Shown one piece after another: positions 1-8,823 of a DNA stretch of 64,000 nucleotides. Within the stretch, counting starts at the first letter, position 1; every line of letters starts with the position of its first letter. The stretch is from Spirosoma arboris (GTDB taxonomy: Bacteria > Bacteroidota > Bacteroidia > Cytophagales > Spirosomataceae): the NCBI RefSeq assembly GCF_009754945.1, contig NZ_WPIN01000001.1, forward strand, positions 806,001 through 870,000. The letters run 5' to 3'. The position numbers were made by a program, and so were the translations under genes. Under the pieces are notes generated by a model, which saw nothing but the letters and a program-made list of their open reading frames with translations, was not told the DNA's origin and did no database searches.

Positions 1-877
1 TGGTATGTACCCTTAACTGATGGCTGTAAAAGGCATCTCCATGAGGATGTTTCCAAGCGCCCTCGTCGGGAGCAGCACGGGCATACAATGCCTGGTTATG
101 GGCGATTAGTTTTTGATAAGCACCAAAAACGGATGTTCGAATAGCTTCGGCTACCCGGTTCGAATAATCCTTTTTGTCGTCGGCCGGCAGATCCTTGATA
201 CTCGCTATTTTCTGGCAGAAATTGGTATAAAGGATATTCTTACTAACTCCTCCATTGACAAAGGCTTTCATCTGTTCCAGCACCCGCTGGACAATAATCT
301 TCGGCGGTACGATGCCTTTTCGCTCCCTGATCTGGAGCCCTTCCAGCACCTGATCGAACTTGGTGGCGATACCCGTAAGCCGGGTGATGTAGGCATCCAT
401 ATCGCTTTTGTTTCGTAGCTGATGCTTGTTCAGAAGCAGATCGACAACTTTCAGTTGAGCCCCGTCCATCTGGTTAAGCGGGTAGTTGTAATAGAAGAAT
501 GCCTCACTACCGACGTTACTTTCCAGATACCAGTCCAGAATTTTGGTATTCAGCTTATTTTCAGTCGACTGACTCTCGAAATCATAGCTTTTGAGCGTTT
601 GGTAATCGTCTTTAAGCAACTCGAAATTATGCCATTGCTGGGCATCCGACAGGTCATCCCATTGATCTTTAGTCCAATCGTACAATATGGGGAGGCCCAG
701 ATAGGTAATCATTTCCGGGCTGCGCAACATGACAGAAATGAATACGCGGTCGTAGAAGTGCCGAATGCTGAAAGGGCGAAACCAGATGAGATTAATAATC
801 CAGATAGAACCCGCCAGCAGCAGCACGGCTAACGAGCGGAATACCCAGGGTTTCCAGGTTCGTTTCTTGATTGTCAT
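1..877 (-). CDS. DUF885 family protein (C-terminus beyond window)
   Basis: The minus strand reads open from an ATG at 877 to the window edge, giving 292 residues without a stop. It starts MTIKKRTWKPWVF and has one hydrophobic segment at residues 14-28, so it is likely exported or membrane-anchored. Later stretches such as YYNYPLNQMDGAQ, YITRLTGIATKFDQVLEGLQ and KGIVPPKIIVQRVLEQM are typical of DUF885, a family of secreted putative metallo- or carboxypeptidase-like proteins of about 580 residues, so about half is present. The catalytic half is not visible. It lies 57 bp downstream of a serine hydrolase gene and probably ends the same operon. The biochemical activity is not established from the sequence. 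Confidence 0.8.
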   Translation of the reverse strand, partial: MTIKKRTWKPWVFRSLAVLLLAGSIWIINLIWFRPFSIRHFYDRVFISVMLRSPEMITYLGLPILYDWTKDQWDDLSDAQQWHNFELLKDDYQTLKSYDFESQSTENKLNTKILDWYLESNVGSEAFFYYNYPLNQMDGAQLKVVDLLLNKHQLRNKSDMDAYITRLTGIATKFDQVLEGLQIRERKGIVPPKIIVQRVLEQMKAFVNGGVSKNILYTNFCQKIASIKDLPADDKKDYSNRVAEAIRTSVFGAYQKLIAHNQALYARAAPDEGAWKHPHGDAFYSHQLRVHT

Positions 878-934
878 TGGTTAAATGGGTGGATAGATTT
901 AAAAGAGGAAAGGCGTGGTCAAGTCAATGCTGAC

Positions 935-2611
935 TCAGCGCTTTTCAAACCATACATCACGAATTCGCCAGTGGGCAATGCGAAAGCCAGTTAATTGACC
1001 ATCGGCCGATCGTACAAAATCGATTTTATCGCCATTCCAGTTGAATTTGTCTTTTGATGTTGGTTTGCAGCTCCCCATATCACCCAGGCGACTATGACGC
1101 ACATGTAGGGTATCTTTTTCTACCACCAATGAATAACTGGCATTTAGCTCAGCGCTGGTGTACGTACCTGCATACTGGGTCAGTTGCTCGGGCGGAATGG
1201 AATAGGGAACAACTGTGGCAACCCGATTGGCCGGATGATTGCCATTCTGATGCAGCGTAACCTTATTGACTTTCCCGTCGGGTTGTCGATGAAAGGTAAG
1301 GCTTGCCTCGAAGGCTTTTACGGAGAAGGTAGTATCGGAGGTTGGGAAAATCTCAAATTCGGGCTGCCCAGTTGCCTGCGAATAATAGCGATCGCCGTCT
1401 CGTTTGAAAGAGATAATAAAATCGGAAGACAGTTCATACTGACCCACATAGGGGTCAAACGTAGCGGGGACAAAGGGATATGGTTTTGTACTGGCGGTCT
1501 GTTTGGGTTGCTCGACCTTGGCCTGGGTGAAATAGCTGGACAGATAAATGTCAGCTACTTTATTGGCTAAGGCGGAGGGGTTTAATGAACCCAGATTACA
1601 CAGTACAACTACTGAAAATTGCTGCTGCGGAAAGCGGATCAGTTGGGTTCGGAATCCCTTAAAGCCTCCCGTGTGGGACACCGTCGGCAAGCCCTTGTAT
1701 TTCCCATGCGACAGGCCCAACGCATACGGAATCGTGTCCCCGTTGGCCAATACGCCTTTTGTTAACAGCAGTTTTGTAAGCTCTTTCCCGCCCACTTTGC
1801 CAGTATAAAAATTAGCATCCCATCGGTACAAATCCTCTACGGTCGTGAGCAAGTTTCCATCGCCGTGTAAATCAAAATCCTTCAGCAACTGAACGTAGCT
1901 ATTGCCTTTGACTGGATCGTAACTAATGACGCGCTGTTTAACCACCTGACGATAGTCATCATCGAAATGCGTATGGTTCATGCCCAGAGGAGCAAAGAGT
2001 CGTTCCTGCGCGAATAACCGCAACGATTTGCCGGAAACCCTCCGTACGATTTCGGCCAGCAGCATATAATTGGTGTTGCTGTATTCGTACTTGGTTCCTG
2101 TCTCAAAATTCAGCGCACGCTGTTGGGCCATCAACTGAAGGGACATCTCATTGTTGACATAATCCGACTCATACCAACCCGCCAGGCTCATTACATCAAA
2201 ATGATCTCGTAAGCCGCTGGTATGATGAAGTAAGTTGTTAATCCGAATCGGTTTGCCATAACTGGGCATTTCAGGGATATACGTGCGAATGTCATCATCG
2301 AGCGATAGCTTTTTATCGATCGCTAACAACGCAATACTGGCTGCCGTGAACTGTTTGGAGGTAGAAGCAATATAAAAAACCGATTGGGATGTAATGGGGG
2401 CATCGTGTTCCAGATCAGCCATGCCATAGCCTTTGGTATAAATCAGTTTTTGATCTTTGATTACTCCACAGGCACAGCCCGGTGAGTCAGACTTACTCCA
2501 GGTAGCAAAGAGGGAGTCTACTTTAGTCGTCAAATTGGGTGATTGGGCAAATACGGGCAGGCTACGTCCTGTCAGGAGACCCAGAACGGAAAGAAGTAGG
2601 TATTTTTTCAT
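935..2611 (-). CDS. Secreted serine hydrolase, beta-lactamase / class C PBP-like
   Basis: The product is 558 residues with a signal peptide ending near FAQ (residue 23). The class C beta-lactamase fold is marked by an SxxK motif (S83-T-S-K86), a Y-S-N motif at 177-179 and HTGG at 313-316 in place of the KTG box. Residues about 370-558 form a C-terminal extension with beta-strand character, as in many Bacteroidota homologues. Family members hydrolyse D-amino-acid peptides, amides or esters rather than antibiotics. The start is 2 bp from the preceding serine hydrolase gene, so the two are translationally close. It is the second last gene of a long minus-strand run. The substrate is unknown. Confidence 0.9.
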   Translation of the reverse strand: MKKYLLLSVLGLLTGRSLPVFAQSPNLTTKVDSLFATWSKSDSPGCACGVIKDQKLIYTKGYGMADLEHDAPITSQSVFYIASTSKQFTAASIALLAIDKKLSLDDDIRTYIPEMPSYGKPIRINNLLHHTSGLRDHFDVMSLAGWYESDYVNNEMSLQLMAQQRALNFETGTKYEYSNTNYMLLAEIVRRVSGKSLRLFAQERLFAPLGMNHTHFDDDYRQVVKQRVISYDPVKGNSYVQLLKDFDLHGDGNLLTTVEDLYRWDANFYTGKVGGKELTKLLLTKGVLANGDTIPYALGLSHGKYKGLPTVSHTGGFKGFRTQLIRFPQQQFSVVVLCNLGSLNPSALANKVADIYLSSYFTQAKVEQPKQTASTKPYPFVPATFDPYVGQYELSSDFIISFKRDGDRYYSQATGQPEFEIFPTSDTTFSVKAFEASLTFHRQPDGKVNKVTLHQNGNHPANRVATVVPYSIPPEQLTQYAGTYTSAELNASYSLVVEKDTLHVRHSRLGDMGSCKPTSKDKFNWNGDKIDFVRSADGQLTGFRIAHWRIRDVWFEKR

Positions 2612-2613
2612 GG

Positions 2614-4464
2614 TTAGTTTTTTGCTTCAGTGGTTGGCGTAGCAGCTTTTCGGGTTGCTTTAAAATTGCCATTGGGTTGTATGGCCGTCATGGCAATGAT
2701 TTCCCCTTTGTCGTTGGTGTCGAACTGAACTGAATAACCGCTTAGTTTTTTGATCGCAAACGTATGGTTGCCGGTATAAGCCAACTCATGTTCTGGCTGA
2801 CCGGGTACTATCAGAAAGAGGGCTTGGTCGTTCCGAAGCGCAGTTGATATGGTAACCCCGCCTAGCTCATACTCACCCACATATTTTTTTAGCTCGCCCG
2901 CGCTTATTTGTTTGGCAGGTACGTACCGGCTGAATACCAAGGGCTTATTGATCGACGGCTCAAAACCGGTAATGGAGATGCCATCAATGTCGCCAGTCAA
3001 ACCAGTTGTGAACTGAAATCGGAAAGGGACTTTATCCGTCGTATCAATACCTCTTCTTGTATCAAAGACGTCAAAAATGTCGTAATGGTAATGGGAAAGC
3101 CACCATTTTTGGGTCTGTGTCTGCAAAAACAACGAATCGCCTTTGGCAATAACGGCATAGTTTCCATAGCCTGGATTCGTGTATATTCCAGCATAATCAG
3201 CCAATGGGTGCGAACGTTTTGTGCCGACTTTCCGGTTGCTTACGGCTTTTTTCGCTGCTTCTTTCTCTGCTGCTTTTGCTTTGTTGACATCCGTCAATAT
3301 GAATTTATTCCAATCAAAAGAAGGTAATCCCAACACTCGGTCGGCTAGGAAATTGCGAACAATGGGCGGCATCGACGAACCATCCTGATTAGACAATACA
3401 ATAATCCCTATGCTGTCGGCGGGAAAAAAGGAGGTGGAGGATGTAAAGCCATCAATTCCTCCACTATGTTCTACCCGATAATGTCCTTTGTAGGAAGAAA
3501 TCCCCCAGCCGAAGCCGTAACTGGAAAAATAATTACCCGAAATTTCTTTCCTCGGCAAACCACCGATAATAGCCATTTGCGAGCTCATCGCTTCATTTAC
3601 ATAAGCGGCTGGCAAAATTTCTTTACGGCCCAACTTGCCGCCGTTCGTCCAGATACTTAGCCACTTGGCCATGTCCAGCACATTGCTGTTGATGCTACCG
3701 GCAGGCCCCATCGCGTCGATGTTGTAATAGGCCATTTTTCGGACTAGACTATCCTTCATCACCTCATATCCGAGAGAAGCATCGGTGTTTTTGGTCATGT
3801 CCGTCACCGAGAATACGGTGCTATTCATGCCCAGCGGCTCCAGCAGTCGTTCACGCACATTGGATTCCCAGGGCTTCCCCGATAATTTTTCAATAACTAC
3901 GCCCTGGGTAACAAACATGAGGTTATTATACTGAAAACGTTGGCGAAGTGGCAGAGATGGCTCCAGATACGCCAATCGACTTACCAAACTATCGCGTGAG
4001 GTGGGATTCAGATACCATGACAAATCATGACGAGGCAAGCCTGTTCGATGGCACATCATGTCGCGGAGGGTAATGCTGTTGGTCAGGTCATTACTAAAAA
4101 ACTTCAGATTAGGCAGGTACTTCGTGACGGGTTCGTCGAGGTCGAGTTTGTCGTCTTTCTGGAGCAACCCGATCAGTGATGACGTAAAGGCTTTGGTACA
4201 GGAGCCAATGGCAAACAGCGTGTTGGGCGTAACGGGTAGTTTTTTGTCCAGATCGCGGTAGCCGAAGCCTTTGGCATAAACGACCTTGCCTTTCTCGACC
4301 ACGGCGACTGCAAACCCGACGGCTTTCCAGTCGGTGAGAACGCGTGCGAAAGCAGTGTCTAATCCGGCAAAGCGATCCGCCGGAACGGATTTGCGTTTCT
4401 GGGCCGAAGCCGAAAAGGTGGTCAGTACAAGGCTGATGAGCAGTAGGTACAAGCTAGTTTTCAT
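2614..4464 (-). CDS. Secreted serine hydrolase with DUF3471-like tail
   Basis: The 616-residue product has a signal peptide (MKTSLYLLLISLVLTTFSASA). Catalytic motifs are S88-C-T-K91, Y179-N-N181 and HSGG starting at H333. A C-terminal region from about residue 420 repeats two beta-rich units (around DYAGIYTNPGYG and KYVGEYELGG), resembling the DUF3471 domain found at the end of such hydrolases. A Lys/Ala-rich linker (about 395-420) joins the domains. It is a paralogue of the serine hydrolases starting at 2611, 10395 and 20303. It probably acts in the periplasm on small amide or peptide substrates. The gene is 69 bp from the upstream amidohydrolase gene, the largest gap in this run. Confidence 0.9.
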   Translation of the reverse strand: MKTSLYLLLISLVLTTFSASAQKRKSVPADRFAGLDTAFARVLTDWKAVGFAVAVVEKGKVVYAKGFGYRDLDKKLPVTPNTLFAIGSCTKAFTSSLIGLLQKDDKLDLDEPVTKYLPNLKFFSNDLTNSITLRDMMCHRTGLPRHDLSWYLNPTSRDSLVSRLAYLEPSLPLRQRFQYNNLMFVTQGVVIEKLSGKPWESNVRERLLEPLGMNSTVFSVTDMTKNTDASLGYEVMKDSLVRKMAYYNIDAMGPAGSINSNVLDMAKWLSIWTNGGKLGRKEILPAAYVNEAMSSQMAIIGGLPRKEISGNYFSSYGFGWGISSYKGHYRVEHSGGIDGFTSSTSFFPADSIGIIVLSNQDGSSMPPIVRNFLADRVLGLPSFDWNKFILTDVNKAKAAEKEAAKKAVSNRKVGTKRSHPLADYAGIYTNPGYGNYAVIAKGDSLFLQTQTQKWWLSHYHYDIFDVFDTRRGIDTTDKVPFRFQFTTGLTGDIDGISITGFEPSINKPLVFSRYVPAKQISAGELKKYVGEYELGGVTISTALRNDQALFLIVPGQPEHELAYTGNHTFAIKKLSGYSVQFDTNDKGEIIAMTAIQPNGNFKATRKAATPTTEAKN

Positions 4465-4533
4465 GGTACTAAGTCAAGAAGGATGGAATTAGTTTTGAGC
4501 AATTTCTGATACATTGGACATACTTACATTTGG

Positions 4534-5985
4534 CTAATCTACCGGTGGTTTACGATTTCCGATAAAGGACTCGTAGTTGAAATTAGCTCCTCGCCGATCT
4601 ACCCATTCCTTACGGGCTTTTTCAATAAGAGCTGGAGTTTTATATAAATCCAAGGCTGTCAGGGCCATGGTTTTTGCCGCTACGAGCATCCCTTTCTGAC
4701 CGATGCTCATGCCGCTTGCTGCCGTGGACTGCCAACTATGGGGCGAAGTACCCGGCACCCAGGTCGCCGTGCCAAATCCGGCGGTTGGTACAGCCCAGCT
4801 TACATCCCCAACATCTGTAGAGCTATTATCGGCTGCCATTGCTGAGGAAGGGTCAAACGCGCTGACTTGTTCCGCATCGCTTATGGCTACTTTTGACTGC
4901 AAGCTGTTCGCCATTTTTTGGGCAAAGTCCGCTTCGTCAGGCGTGTAGTGAATACCACCTACGGTTTTCAGATTTTGGTAAACCGATTCAGATAACGTTA
5001 CGTTGGGCAACATATTAAAGACACCCCCTTCGATCTCAATATCTACCTGAGTTCCGGTGCCTTTGGCGGCTCCCTCGGCGGCATTTTCAATCCGTTTCCA
5101 GATGCTTCTCAATATCTCCCGGTCTTTGTGACGAGCATAATAATAGACTTCGGCGAAAGCAGGAACTACATTGGGAGCTTCGCCACCTTTCGTGATGACG
5201 TAATGGACACGGGCATCGGAGGGTATGTGTTCGCGCATTAGATTAACCATATAATTCATGGCTTCTACCCCATCCAATGCCGACCGGCCCCGCTCAGGTG
5301 CAGCCGCAGCATGAGCGGCAATGCCTTTAAATCTGACGCGGGCCGCAATCAGGGCTAATGTAGAATAGGGATCGGCACTATTAACACTGGTGGGATGCCA
5401 ATGCAGGGCCACGTCGACATCGTTAAACAAACCCTCACGTACCATATAGACTTTCCCCTCGCCGTTCTCTTCGGCAGGACAGCCATAGAGCCTGACCGTT
5501 CCCGAACGCCCCTCCTTTTTCAGCCATTCTTTTAGTTCGATGGCAGCTGCCAGTGAAGCCGTTCCAAAGAGATTATGCCCGCAACCATGCCCATATTTTT
5601 GTCCTGAAATCGGTGTAAACTCGGGCTTAGCGTCGGTAGCTAAACCGGGTAAAGCATCGAATTCCGCCAAAATGCCAATCACAGGCTTTCCTGAGCCAAA
5701 CGTAGCGACAAAAGCCGTAGGCATACCGGCTACCTCCGTCTTAACATCGAATCCGGCTTTTTTTAGCTCATCCTGTAATAAGGCAGAGCTTTTGTTTTCA
5801 TGAAAACCCACTTCCGCAAAATCCCATATCTGCCTGGAGATGGCTGCATACTTAGAGAATTGCCTGTCTAAATCAGTGAGGATAGCTTGCTTATCGGGAT
5901 CGAGAGCAGGTAATTTCTTCGATTTCGGTTGCGCAAAAGCCAGGACAGGTAGTAGCAGTGCTACCATAAGGGGTTGTGTTTGCAT
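4534..5985 (-). CDS. M20 family amidohydrolase (AbgB-like), exported
   Basis: The product is 483 residues with a short signal sequence ending near FAQ. It matches the M20D aminoacylase / p-aminobenzoyl-glutamate hydrolase group: a LAEFDALPG segment at 107-114, the metal-binding GHGCGH at 132-137, AEENGEGKVYMV at 171-182, and ALHWHP with H195 and H197. A dimerisation lid follows around residues 205-330. Such enzymes are di-metal hydrolases that cut N-acyl or aminobenzoyl amide bonds of amino acids. It lies between serine hydrolases and DUF418 proteins, which supports a role in amide or peptide breakdown. The exact substrate cannot be read from the sequence. Confidence 0.9.
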   Translation of the reverse strand: MQTQPLMVALLLPVLAFAQPKSKKLPALDPDKQAILTDLDRQFSKYAAISRQIWDFAEVGFHENKSSALLQDELKKAGFDVKTEVAGMPTAFVATFGSGKPVIGILAEFDALPGLATDAKPEFTPISGQKYGHGCGHNLFGTASLAAAIELKEWLKKEGRSGTVRLYGCPAEENGEGKVYMVREGLFNDVDVALHWHPTSVNSADPYSTLALIAARVRFKGIAAHAAAAPERGRSALDGVEAMNYMVNLMREHIPSDARVHYVITKGGEAPNVVPAFAEVYYYARHKDREILRSIWKRIENAAEGAAKGTGTQVDIEIEGGVFNMLPNVTLSESVYQNLKTVGGIHYTPDEADFAQKMANSLQSKVAISDAEQVSAFDPSSAMAADNSSTDVGDVSWAVPTAGFGTATWVPGTSPHSWQSTAASGMSIGQKGMLVAAKTMALTALDLYKTPALIEKARKEWVDRRGANFNYESFIGNRKPPVD

Positions 5986-6006
5986 GGAAGGTATAGTGAG
6001 AGTTAG

Positions 6007-7407
6007 TCAAAAACGGGTCGACACACGGCGCATGGGCTGGGCTTGCCAGTACGTCAGACTGCGCCAGAGCCATTCGAATGGACCGAATCGGAAATAATGC
6101 AGCCAGATGGGCGATGCAATCAGTTGAAACAGCCACACCCCGGCTACCAGATAAAACAGTTCATGGTAAGCCAGTTTGCCGAAATAGCCCAGTCCGTAGC
6201 CGTTGAAGAACAGCGTACAGATAATCGACTGCATCAGGTAATTGGTGAAGGCCATCTGGCCAACGGCGGTCAGGGCCTTCATGAGCCAGGGCACGATGTT
6301 GGCCCGGTAAACTAAAATTAGTAGACTGGCATGACCTAAGGCCAGCAGAATCCGACGCAGATCATACACCTGCGCCGGGTTCACCCGGTAGCTGTCTACA
6401 AATACGTCAATATGCTGAAGCAGGTCGATCCGCCCCTGTACATAAACCCAACTGATCGGTAAGCCCAACCCATATCCGACCAGCAGGGTCAGTGCGTAAG
6501 TCGAGGTGGGTAGTTGGTTAGAAAAGAAGCCCCATTTCAGTAGGGCCATGCCCAGAAACATCATCAGCAAACAATCCCAGCTGTTGAAGTACACAAAGTT
6601 CGATTCGTAGAAGCTGTTTTCAGGAATCCGGTGGACGAAGGCTGTGCTGTAGGTGCCTCGCATGGCCTTTAACTCCTCCGCTTCTTGCCTGGCATCTTTC
6701 TGAAACGATTTTGTATATTTCTCCCAGGCCGCTTTAGCCGCCGTCTGTTTTTCGCTGGGCTTTTGGTGGGCTTTTTCGAGCTGAATCGCTTCCAGATAAC
6801 TTGCCCGATTGGCCCGTATCTCGCTGTAGGACACCGCAGGGCGAATAAGATTGATACCTACACAGAGCAGTGCCAAGCCAATAAGCCAGATGGGTTTGGC
6901 CCGACGAAACACATACAGCACCAATCCACAAAGCCCGTACTGAAACAGAATATCACCATCCCAGAGCAGGATATAGGCGTTGAAGACACCAAATAAAATC
7001 AACCAGAGTAGCCGACGGTAATAGTACCCGGCAACAGTAGTGGCATCTGTATCTGCCGATTTATTTATCGTGAACAGCAGCATGCCTGCTCCAAACAACA
7101 TCGAGAACAGCCCACGCATGGTTCCGCTGAAACCAGTGGATACGACAGTCCAGGTATAAAAATCAGGTCCCGCTCCCCGACGAACAAATTCGTAGAAGGT
7201 CGAGAATAGCATACCCAAACCAAAACCCGGAATATTCATTAATAAAATCCCCAGCAGGGCAAAACCCCGAATCAGATCGATGGTTTGAATTCGATTGGCT
7301 TTGGCAACGGGTCGTGGCGTAGAGAGTTTGCCAGAGTCCTGATAGTCAGTAGTATTGCCTGTTGCAATGGCTTCTGGTAAACCCGACAGGCTTGTGTATG
7401 TTTCCAT
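6007..7407 (-). CDS. DUF418 membrane protein, copy 1
   Basis: The 466-residue polytopic protein begins with a short soluble N-terminus followed by the signature IQTIDLIRGFALLGILLMNI at about residues 41-60. It ends with the DUF418 core (GQMAFTNYLMQSIICTLFF, then WLHYFRFGPFEWLWRSLTYW). About eight to ten membrane helices are seen, with a charged soluble insert near residues 195-245. DUF418 proteins are inner-membrane proteins related to the acyltransferase/DUF1624 group. Their reaction is unknown, and acyl transfer is only a possibility. It is a tandem duplicate of the next upstream gene, 25 bp away, and lies 21 bp before the M20 gene. Confidence 0.88.
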   Translation of the reverse strand: METYTSLSGLPEAIATGNTTDYQDSGKLSTPRPVAKANRIQTIDLIRGFALLGILLMNIPGFGLGMLFSTFYEFVRRGAGPDFYTWTVVSTGFSGTMRGLFSMLFGAGMLLFTINKSADTDATTVAGYYYRRLLWLILFGVFNAYILLWDGDILFQYGLCGLVLYVFRRAKPIWLIGLALLCVGINLIRPAVSYSEIRANRASYLEAIQLEKAHQKPSEKQTAAKAAWEKYTKSFQKDARQEAEELKAMRGTYSTAFVHRIPENSFYESNFVYFNSWDCLLMMFLGMALLKWGFFSNQLPTSTYALTLLVGYGLGLPISWVYVQGRIDLLQHIDVFVDSYRVNPAQVYDLRRILLALGHASLLILVYRANIVPWLMKALTAVGQMAFTNYLMQSIICTLFFNGYGLGYFGKLAYHELFYLVAGVWLFQLIASPIWLHYFRFGPFEWLWRSLTYWQAQPMRRVSTRF

Positions 7408-7432
7408 AGTCAGATTGGTAAAAAGAGGAAGG

Positions 7433-8812
7433 TTAGGCGAGAATAGATGTTGCAGATGAGGGAGCGGCCGGGGTTAGTGACATCGGCTGGCGTTTTCCGT
7501 AGGTTAGGCTGCGCCAGAGCCATTCGAGCGGACCAAAACGGAAGTATTTCAGCCAGACCACGCTGAATACGATCTGAATAAGCCAGATTTCGGCGACTAC
7601 GAAATAGAGTTGATAGAATTGCAGACTCCCGAAATAACCCAGGCCGTAACCGTTGAAAAACAGCGTCCCCATCACCGACTGCATGAGGTAGTTGGTAAAC
7701 GCCATTTGACCTACCGAACGTAGTCCCTGCCAGAGCCAGCCAAGTATACCCATGCGGTACATCCACACGACCAGACTGGCCCAACCCACTGCCGTAAACG
7801 CCCGCTCAAAGGGCATCAGAACCCCGTAAACAGGCAGGACATTGGTGCTGACATACCGGGTAAAGTCAGTATAGCGAAGCTCATACGAGGACAGCGAACC
7901 CCAGGCCATCGCCTGTCCGATCAGCAGACAACCAACTGCCAGCAGGGCGTACTGGCGGGTTGTCAACTGGTTGGTAAAAAAGCCCCATTTAAAGAGAGCC
8001 ATACCTAATAGCATCATCGACGCGATGTCCCAGAGCCAGATTTGGTAGAAGCCGTTCGCCTGAATTTTCTGAATTTTGGGAATACGATACCCCCATACCG
8101 TCGCGTAGTCGGAGCGCATGGCTGCGATTTCGGCCTTCTCCGCTTTAGAATCATACTGATAACTCTTTCGCAACTCTTCCCAGGCCACCTTGTCGTCTTT
8201 CTGCGCGTCGCGGTCCGCCGTCGCGGTTAGTTTGGCCTTCTTCTTCTCAATGGCGATAGCCGTCTGGTATTTTTCGTATTTGGTCTTTTGCTCGGCAAAA
8301 GTCCAGTAGTTTTTGCCGCTGTAAATGAGTCCAACAGCTATAGCTGCCACCAGTAATGTTCTGGGCGAAACCTGCCGGAACGAAAACAGCAGGATACCCA
8401 CAATGCCGTAATGAAACAGAATGTCCCACTGCCAGATCAAAATATAAGCGTTGATTACGCCAAACACCATCAGCCACAATTGCCGCCGAACAAACAGTTC
8501 GATGGGGTTTAGTTGACCGGGTTGCTGTTTTTTCATCAGAAACAGGACAACTCCCGCTCCGAATAACATGGAGAACAAGGCTCGCATTTTACCGGCGAAC
8601 AGGGTATCAATAACGATAAAGAGCCAATAATTGACACCATGTAGCCCACGTACAAATTGCTGCGAGCTTAGTCCGAATGTCCAGATATTCATGATGAGAA
8701 TACCCAGCAAGGCTACCCCCCGCAGGATGTCGAGGGTTTGGATGCGTTCAGTTTGAGCAACAGGCTGGTACACAGCAGTACCAGCGACAGATGTGGTCGA
8801 TAAGGGAGGCAT
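7433..8812 (-). CDS. DUF418 membrane protein, copy 2
   Basis: The 459-residue paralogue of the preceding DUF418 gene shares the opening signature (RIQTLDILRGVALLGILIMN, about 22-41) and the ending GQMAFTNYLMQSVMGTLFF and WLKYFRFGPLEWLWRSLTYG. The two are colinear throughout, including a Lys/Glu-rich soluble insert at about 185-235, so this is a tandem gene duplication. It starts 11 bp after the serine hydrolase gene ending at 8824, which supports co-transcription. The C-terminal tail after the final helix is Ser/Ala-rich and differs from copy 1. Function is unknown beyond membrane location. Confidence 0.88.
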   Translation of the reverse strand: MPPLSTTSVAGTAVYQPVAQTERIQTLDILRGVALLGILIMNIWTFGLSSQQFVRGLHGVNYWLFIVIDTLFAGKMRALFSMLFGAGVVLFLMKKQQPGQLNPIELFVRRQLWLMVFGVINAYILIWQWDILFHYGIVGILLFSFRQVSPRTLLVAAIAVGLIYSGKNYWTFAEQKTKYEKYQTAIAIEKKKAKLTATADRDAQKDDKVAWEELRKSYQYDSKAEKAEIAAMRSDYATVWGYRIPKIQKIQANGFYQIWLWDIASMMLLGMALFKWGFFTNQLTTRQYALLAVGCLLIGQAMAWGSLSSYELRYTDFTRYVSTNVLPVYGVLMPFERAFTAVGWASLVVWMYRMGILGWLWQGLRSVGQMAFTNYLMQSVMGTLFFNGYGLGYFGSLQFYQLYFVVAEIWLIQIVFSVVWLKYFRFGPLEWLWRSLTYGKRQPMSLTPAAPSSATSILA

Positions 8813-8823
8813 AGGATATCAAT